From contig NC_053138.1 of the NCBI RefSeq assembly GCF_016808335.1, forward strand, positions 53,846,951 through 53,910,950: 64,000 nt of DNA. Direction: 5' to 3'. Below the pieces are notes generated by a model that did no database searches, was not told where the DNA came from, and saw only the letters and a list, made by a program, of their open reading frames with translations. The DNA is from Panicum virgatum. Its lineage: Eukaryota; Streptophyta; Magnoliopsida; Poales; Poaceae. Both the position numbers and the translations under genes were made by a program. Shown one piece after another: positions 59,246 through 64,000 of this stretch (its first letter is position 1; each line of letters begins with the position of its first letter).

Positions 59246-60661
59246 GATCAGGTATGGAGAAAGGTCCTGCTTTTCGGACCCTAAACCAAGAGCTAGCTTG
59301 GGGGAGGTTCCCTCCCTTAAGTCAACTGTATCATTTATTTGCTTTTTCAATAAAATTTGATAAAAACCTCCAAAACAAAATAAATATTTACTGCTTTATT
59401 TCCCTTTTTATCATGCGCGATAAGAATATTTTAACTCCTTATGAAAGTTCAAAGGATGAGTTTTGCTTTGCTCTACCATGCCTGATGTACTTAGTTTGGA
59501 AATAAGAGTTCTCTTGAGTTTAAATCTGTTGGTTATGTAAATACCTTGCCAATGAACCTAAAAGTTCCGTGGGTTGCATATGCTTGATCCAAATCTAAGT
59601 TGTTGTGAGTATAGATATGGTAAATAAAGTTGTACAAGTTTGTTCTAGTGATGTTTGAAATATGGAGTTGTTTTTTCAAAAAAGATCTAAAAAGGCAAGT
59701 TCTTCGGTGATAAGCAAAGTCCTACTAGAGCCATATGTCATATTCCGCGAAAAACCTTACACATATGCTGCTTGATGTTCTGTTGAGTTTTGTCAAATTG
59801 TGTGACCCTAGTGAGATGCTTTTCATACTTTCTCGATCATAAGCACGTACACGACCCATCCATTTGCTACATTTTTACATTGGGAATTGAGCACCATCAT
59901 CCATCCATTTCCCATTAATAAATGCTTCATATCTTTAAACTCTCTCGTAGAACATCCCTGAAATAAAATAAAGTCAGATTATGGTTGCCCCAAAAAGAGA
60001 AAAGATGGCATGCCAAAGAAACATGACCCAAAAAAAAGAGAGAAAGAAAGGGGTAGCCATGTCTCAAAAAAAAGAGATAGGGATGATTCGAGAGAGAAAA
60101 CCAATGCCTTAAGGAGTAGATCATATCCATTCATCCATCCACCCATCCACTCATACACTTGCACCTTTTGATTGAGATTGCATGACTTATTTCTCCAGGG
60201 ATTCTCTCTTTGACTTTACAATATATGGAATGCAAGTATGCCATGTACTTATCCTACCTTGAGCTCCACAAAGGCTTTTTAGCAGTAGGAAAGACCGAAG
60301 GCAGATACTGCCCTGGCGAGGATGATAAAAGTTGAGTGCCTCGAGGGAGTCATCCTGGGAACTTTGCCATGTTTTCAAAAAATCTTTCAAAAAAAAGTAT
60401 CTCCAGATGGATTGCAGATCTATGAGCAAGTAAGTACTACTCTATGCACCGTTCTAACTCTTAACAGCCCAAGACAAGGAGACTGCTAAGAAGCCCCATG
60501 AAGGAGTAAGGTAATTGTGCAAAGGTATGATAGCTAACTTATTTAAGCTTATAGATGAACATCAGCGCTTCAGACTATGACATAACAGGTAAGGTATAAG
60601 TCAAAGTGATTTTCTGATCAACAACCTGATTCATCCTACTTTGCTCGGGACGAGCAAAGGA
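59246..60661 (+). other. Non-coding Athila internal remainder
   Basis: No pol motif in any frame. AGCTAGCTTGGGGGAGG at about 59291 and AGCTTGGGGGGA at 60663 are two purine-tract-like boxes, typical of Athila. Confidence 0.6.
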
Positions 60662-60674
60662 CAGCTTGGGGGGA
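60662..60674 (+). other. Athila polypurine tract
   Basis: CAGCTTGGGGGGA three bases before the LTR start at 60678. Confidence 0.85.
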
Positions 60675-60677
60675 TCT

Positions 60678-61174
60678 TGTTGATGCTCACTAACGACCAT
60701 TTCCAAGCATCAACTTGATCAGAAAATCATGAGAGTTTGCATTTCTTACACGCATCTTTATCCAATAAAGTCCCTAAACCACACTTCACCTTCTAAAAAA
60801 TGCAAGTTGTTTTTTTGAGCTAATATGTAGGTTGCAAGCACAGTTTGGCCCGACATAAAATCATAGAAATTATCAGAGCACCAATTCAGGCTCAATTGGA
60901 CCAAGTGTAGCCCAAGAACCATCCCAAACCCACTCAAGACAGACCAAGACCAGCGTGGACCAAACAAGGCAGCCCAGGACATCCCACCAGAGGAAGTTGG
61001 GGGTGGATGGAGCCTCGGGCAGGCCGGCCGACCACCCTAGTCGGCCGAGTTGACCCGTGGGTCCCACTGCCTTAACCAAGCCACGTGTCATCTCTTGGCT
61101 GGTACTTTAGGTCGGTTTGGAGAGTCTCACTCCGTGGCTCCCTGCTATGAATACAAGGGGAGGGGAGAGATTAG

Positions 61175-61231
<57 letters not shown>

Positions 61232-62228
61232 CTTGCATAGTCTTTAGGCTTAGTGGAGTTTAGGAGAAGTCTAGGAGTCATTGAGTCACCGGAGTTGCTC
61301 GAGAGTTCTGGTATGGGTTCATCTCTAACTCTCTTGTAATATTCGGTTGTTTGTAATAGAATTAGACTATGGTTATCGATATCTGCTCGAAGTATTGTCT
61401 GAGTTATCGGATATATGCTTCTTGGTCTGGTTGCGTTATTGTTCAATGCTTGCATTGTATGATCGCCCTGTGCTTGCGATGGTTAACATATCGGCCTTAG
61501 AACTCTATCAACTGCTCCAGTATTCGTATGTTTGCTCTAGTGTGATGTCTGTCCATCCGGAGGGTGGGGGCTCCGCGCGGGACACTAGAGTATCGCTTAC
61601 TAGTATAGACATGGTGTCTAGATTAGCTAAGAGTTGCTGGATGTCAACTATACCCGCGGTTTGTAGAGGTAGCTGGCAGGTGGTGACAGCCCTGTTCGAG
61701 CCCTAGTAATCCTCCACATTCGGTATGGGGGGTAGGGGGTGCATAAAGCCGCCGGGGTGTACGGGCTCCTCCCGTTGCTTCGATAGCGGTCTCCCTGTTG
61801 TATAGTTAAATCTCTGACGATCTAACCATAAGATGGCATAGATATAGCTAGCCTAGCATAGTTGACTCGAGCTCTAACTTCTACCTTGCTCCCAGCCTAA
61901 AGCATCTTTTCATTTCTTTTATTTATTTATCTAGAGGGTAGTTTGTGTGTGTGCCACACTACCTCCTACTATGTTATCTATCTTACCCCTGTTTATGCAA
62001 GAGAATACCCAATCTAGATAAAGTTCATCAACTAGTCTATATCTCTTCATTCACCGCCTTCCCTGCAGAAATATAAATGACACCCTGGTATACTCCCAGG
62101 TAAAATGCTACAGCGGTATTCTGTGCGCTTGTGGATTTATTCGTGGTTCATGAAATACCTGCCACTCCAATTGGCGTCTGTGGGCGTCATCGCTGTTTTT
62201 CCGGTGGTGACGCTGGTAGGCGGCAACA
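60678..62228 (+). repeat. Athila 3' LTR (1551 bp) with CA expansion
   Basis: It matches 55386-56914. It is longer, mainly from a pure CA run of about 27 units at 61176-61229, where the 5' LTR has an interrupted short one. Confidence 0.93.
61176..61229. repeat. (CA)n microsatellite in the Athila 3' LTR
   Basis: About 27 uninterrupted CA units. The equivalent stretch of the 5' LTR (about 55881-55915) is short and interrupted by CTCA and CAACACT. Confidence 0.95.
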
Positions 62229-62233
62229 CCCAT

Positions 62234-62851
62234 GCTTGTCTGGATTTGTCTATCCTAGACCATGTGTTGCTTCAACACTTCTGGTTAGGGCTTAGCAAGG
62301 AGTCTGCCTTACACCTTGACATTACTGCTGGAGCATCTTTTGCGCATAAAACCACAGCCAAAGGAGAGTCACCTCTAGATCGCATTCTAGAGTTCCTTTT
62401 TGCGCAAAAACCTTAGAGGAAGAATAAATTCAACCTCCAGAGTTCCCTTTCAATACCGAGACGGACATATTTCAATATTTTGGAAATACCTCGATATACC
62501 CCCTCTAAAAGGAGATGTCCAGTTCTAGTAGACCCTGCTGATCGTCTCGATAAGGCTTCCCTAAAAGAGACCATCCAGGGTTCAACTTCTATTATGAGTT
62601 GTGAATGGCTGCTGGAAGGGGAACTTTCTTCCGAAGCAATTCAGATTCGATTCCCTTCCGCCTTCCTTGACCATTCGATGCTTCATCAAAGGAACTAAGG
62701 TCACAACTCTTTATAACCCCACGGTTAGAGCAAACATCATTTCTGCTTCTTTTGCACTTGACTATCTAAGCGAGAAACTGATGTTCCCAACTACAAAGAC
62801 CTTGAGGAGTCATGTATGACTCCGAGGTGCTTTGCAGGGTGAAGGCTGAAC
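62234..62851 (+). pseudogene. Relic of another gypsy gag-protease
   Basis: It reads HFWLGLSKESALHLDITAG and later LYNPTVRANIISASFALDY in frames broken by stops. These recall the gag C-terminus and protease region of some grass gypsy elements. The Athila element is inserted at its left edge, and no left part is recognisable beyond the Athila and CACTA end. Confidence 0.5.
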
Positions 62852-63437
62852 TGCTGGAACGAACATGGCCCCATTTAGGCCATTTCGAGTGATTTTAGTG
62901 ATCGAATGACAACGCACTCAATGGGACTAACATTTTATCAAGATATACTTTGAAGGTGGTTATTAGGTTCCGAGGATGTAATGAAGTCATTCAAATGATC
63001 AAATATGAAAAGAAACAAAGCAAAACAAGCAGAAGCGTTGACAAACTAAATCAGTCAATTGACAGACTAAACTCGTTAATTGACAGACTAAATCGGAGCA
63101 ATAGCCCAAGCTGTGCCGAGTCAAGTGAAGAAATGCCAGTGTGACCGGTTGAACTGATGGTCATAAATTGAGGCATCGGTGCATTCGTCAGGGTATTGTC
63201 CAGAGAGCATGAGCATAAGAAGAGACCTGTTGAACCGATAGAGAAATAAAAAAGCATCGGTCTATTGACAGACTAAATCTGTCAATGCTTACTGCAACCG
63301 ACAGCCTCAAGAAAGGCATCGGTGCATTCAGTATGTTACTCAAAGATGATATTTTGGTGGAACCAAAACATCCTTTAGAACTAGTTTAACCGAATGACGC
63401 AAGCCTGCACAAGTGTGTCGGTTCTCCAATGGCTACT
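62852..63437 (+). mobile_element. SIRE-like LTR fragment (start of LTR)
   Basis: GGCCCCATTTAGGCC, then GTGATCGAATGACAACGC, aligns by eye with the outer LTR end of the SIRE element read on its sense strand. GCATCGGTGCATTC / AACCGA-type motifs recur at 63140-63420, and ATTGACAGACTAAA occurs three times. It is cut by the next LTR at 63438. Confidence 0.5.
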
Positions 63438-64000
63438 TGTCGGTGTCCTGACCCCGTAGCCCGGCACCAACTAGTAAATGTGTTGCGTGTCCCTGTCTCC
63501 AAATGGTTGATGTAAGAAGAAACACAATGACACCGTGTTTATCCTGGTTCCGGCCAATGAGGCCGTACATCCAGCAGAGGAGTTTGCACTGTATTACTTG
63601 CACCAGAGTGCTTGTAGTAGGGGATACAAGCTTGTGCGAGAGAGGGAGGAAAGCTCCCAGGTCCCTTGTTGGCTAGGATCGATTGGGTCAAGTGCCAATG
63701 TCGAGAGGTGTGGTGGGCGTGAGCCGGTTCGTGCTCTGTCCGTCCTGTATGAGGCTCTGCCTCCTCCTTTTATAGACCAAGGAGGGGAGAGTTACACGTG
63801 TAGGATATCTACGGGTTGCCTCTTGTTCCCCCGGTCCGAGGGAGAACAGTTGGTCTTCCCTGTCGCCGAGCACTGGGGAGCACGGCGTCAGGCATGGGCG
63901 TCGTCCTTGTGCATCGTTTGACTGGGCCCAGGTCGTGTCCGTGTCCTGTAGCGCTAGTTGACGGCGTGGCGATGACGATTGGGCGCGCGGTGCCTTACGT
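63438..64000 (+). mobile_element. Start of a Tat/RIRE2-like gypsy LTR, continues beyond the window
   Basis: It begins TGTCGGTGTCCTGACCCCG and ACTAGTAAATGTGTTGCGTG, then TTTATCCTGGTTCCGGCC, text typical of grass Tat/RIRE2-type LTRs. The frame at 63535-63921 inside it is not a gene. Confidence 0.65.

Larger units (their letters stand above)
55386..62228 (+). mobile_element. Non-autonomous Athila-type gypsy retrotransposon
   Basis: LTRs 55386-56914 and 60678-62228, both TGTTG...CAACA. The TSD CCCAT is at 55381-55385 and 62229-62233. The tRNA-Asp type primer site is at 56924 and a purine tract lies before 60678. The internal region encodes gag plus protease only. No RT, RNase H or integrase is recognisable in the remaining 1.4 kb (59246-60661). 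LTRs differ at about 18 positions in the first 215 bases, so it is much older than the gypsy element at 1-8463. Confidence 0.93.

Noticed and set aside
61171..61455. 94-codon minus-strand ORF ending in Cys-Val repeats
   Set aside because: It is a translation of the CA microsatellite in the Athila LTR.

Overview
This is a plant nuclear window, almost certainly from a grass. The transposon families are those of Poaceae genomes, the two host genes have the GC-rich 5' coding sequence usual in grasses, and the intergenic space is filled by nested transposable elements (TEs). I cannot name the species from sequence alone. Only two genes look like host genes. One is an intronless ankyrin + tandem-CCCH zinc-finger protein (14177-15913, +). 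The other is a two-exon membrane receptor-like kinase (51373-49276, -) whose catalytic loop looks degenerate.

Layout. 1-8463: the right part of a young non-autonomous Ty3/gypsy element with 3.8-kb LTRs. It sits in a SIRE-like Copia LTR fragment (8464-9325), which sits in a CACTA transposon end (to 9471). 9944-11033: an A-tailed retroposon with a 12-bp target site duplication (TSD). 11290-14176: a GC-rich block, then AT-rich DNA upstream of the zinc-finger gene. 16665-17001: a MITE. 17007-17870: a small LTR element rearranged into a giant palindrome, with an intact TSD. 20853-21677: a Cassandra TRIM carrying 5S rRNA sequence in its LTRs. 22000-22748: another CACTA end.

23816-48700: an old LINE is the substrate for three insertions: a 22-kb CACTA element (23926-46074, TSD TAT), a hAT-type MITE (46714-46994) and an Athila-like solo LTR (47152-48626, TSD GTGGA). 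The CACTA carries decayed tnp2 and tnp1-Ulp1 genes on the minus strand. It is split by an 11.8-kb SIRE/Maximus Copia element (28141-39916) with gag, pol and an extra 3' ORF.

49276-51373: the kinase gene. 51781-53420: a retroelement fragment. 55040-55366: a CACTA end. 55386-62228: a non-autonomous Athila element (gag-protease only, TSD CCCAT). 62234-62851: a gypsy gag/protease relic. 62852-63437: a SIRE-like LTR. 63438-end: the start of a Tat/RIRE2-like gypsy LTR.

The most unusual patterns are four. First, the SIRE element carries eight clusters of a short palindromic CCGG-flanked motif in its LTRs, its internal spacers and inside pol, and related SIRE-like LTRs in the window carry analogous motifs of different sequence. 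Second, the palindromic LTR insertion at 17007-17870 has a U3 end at both outer borders. Third, the zinc-finger gene has its expected C-terminal tail just out of frame. Fourth, the Cassandra 3' LTR has lost its 5S box C.
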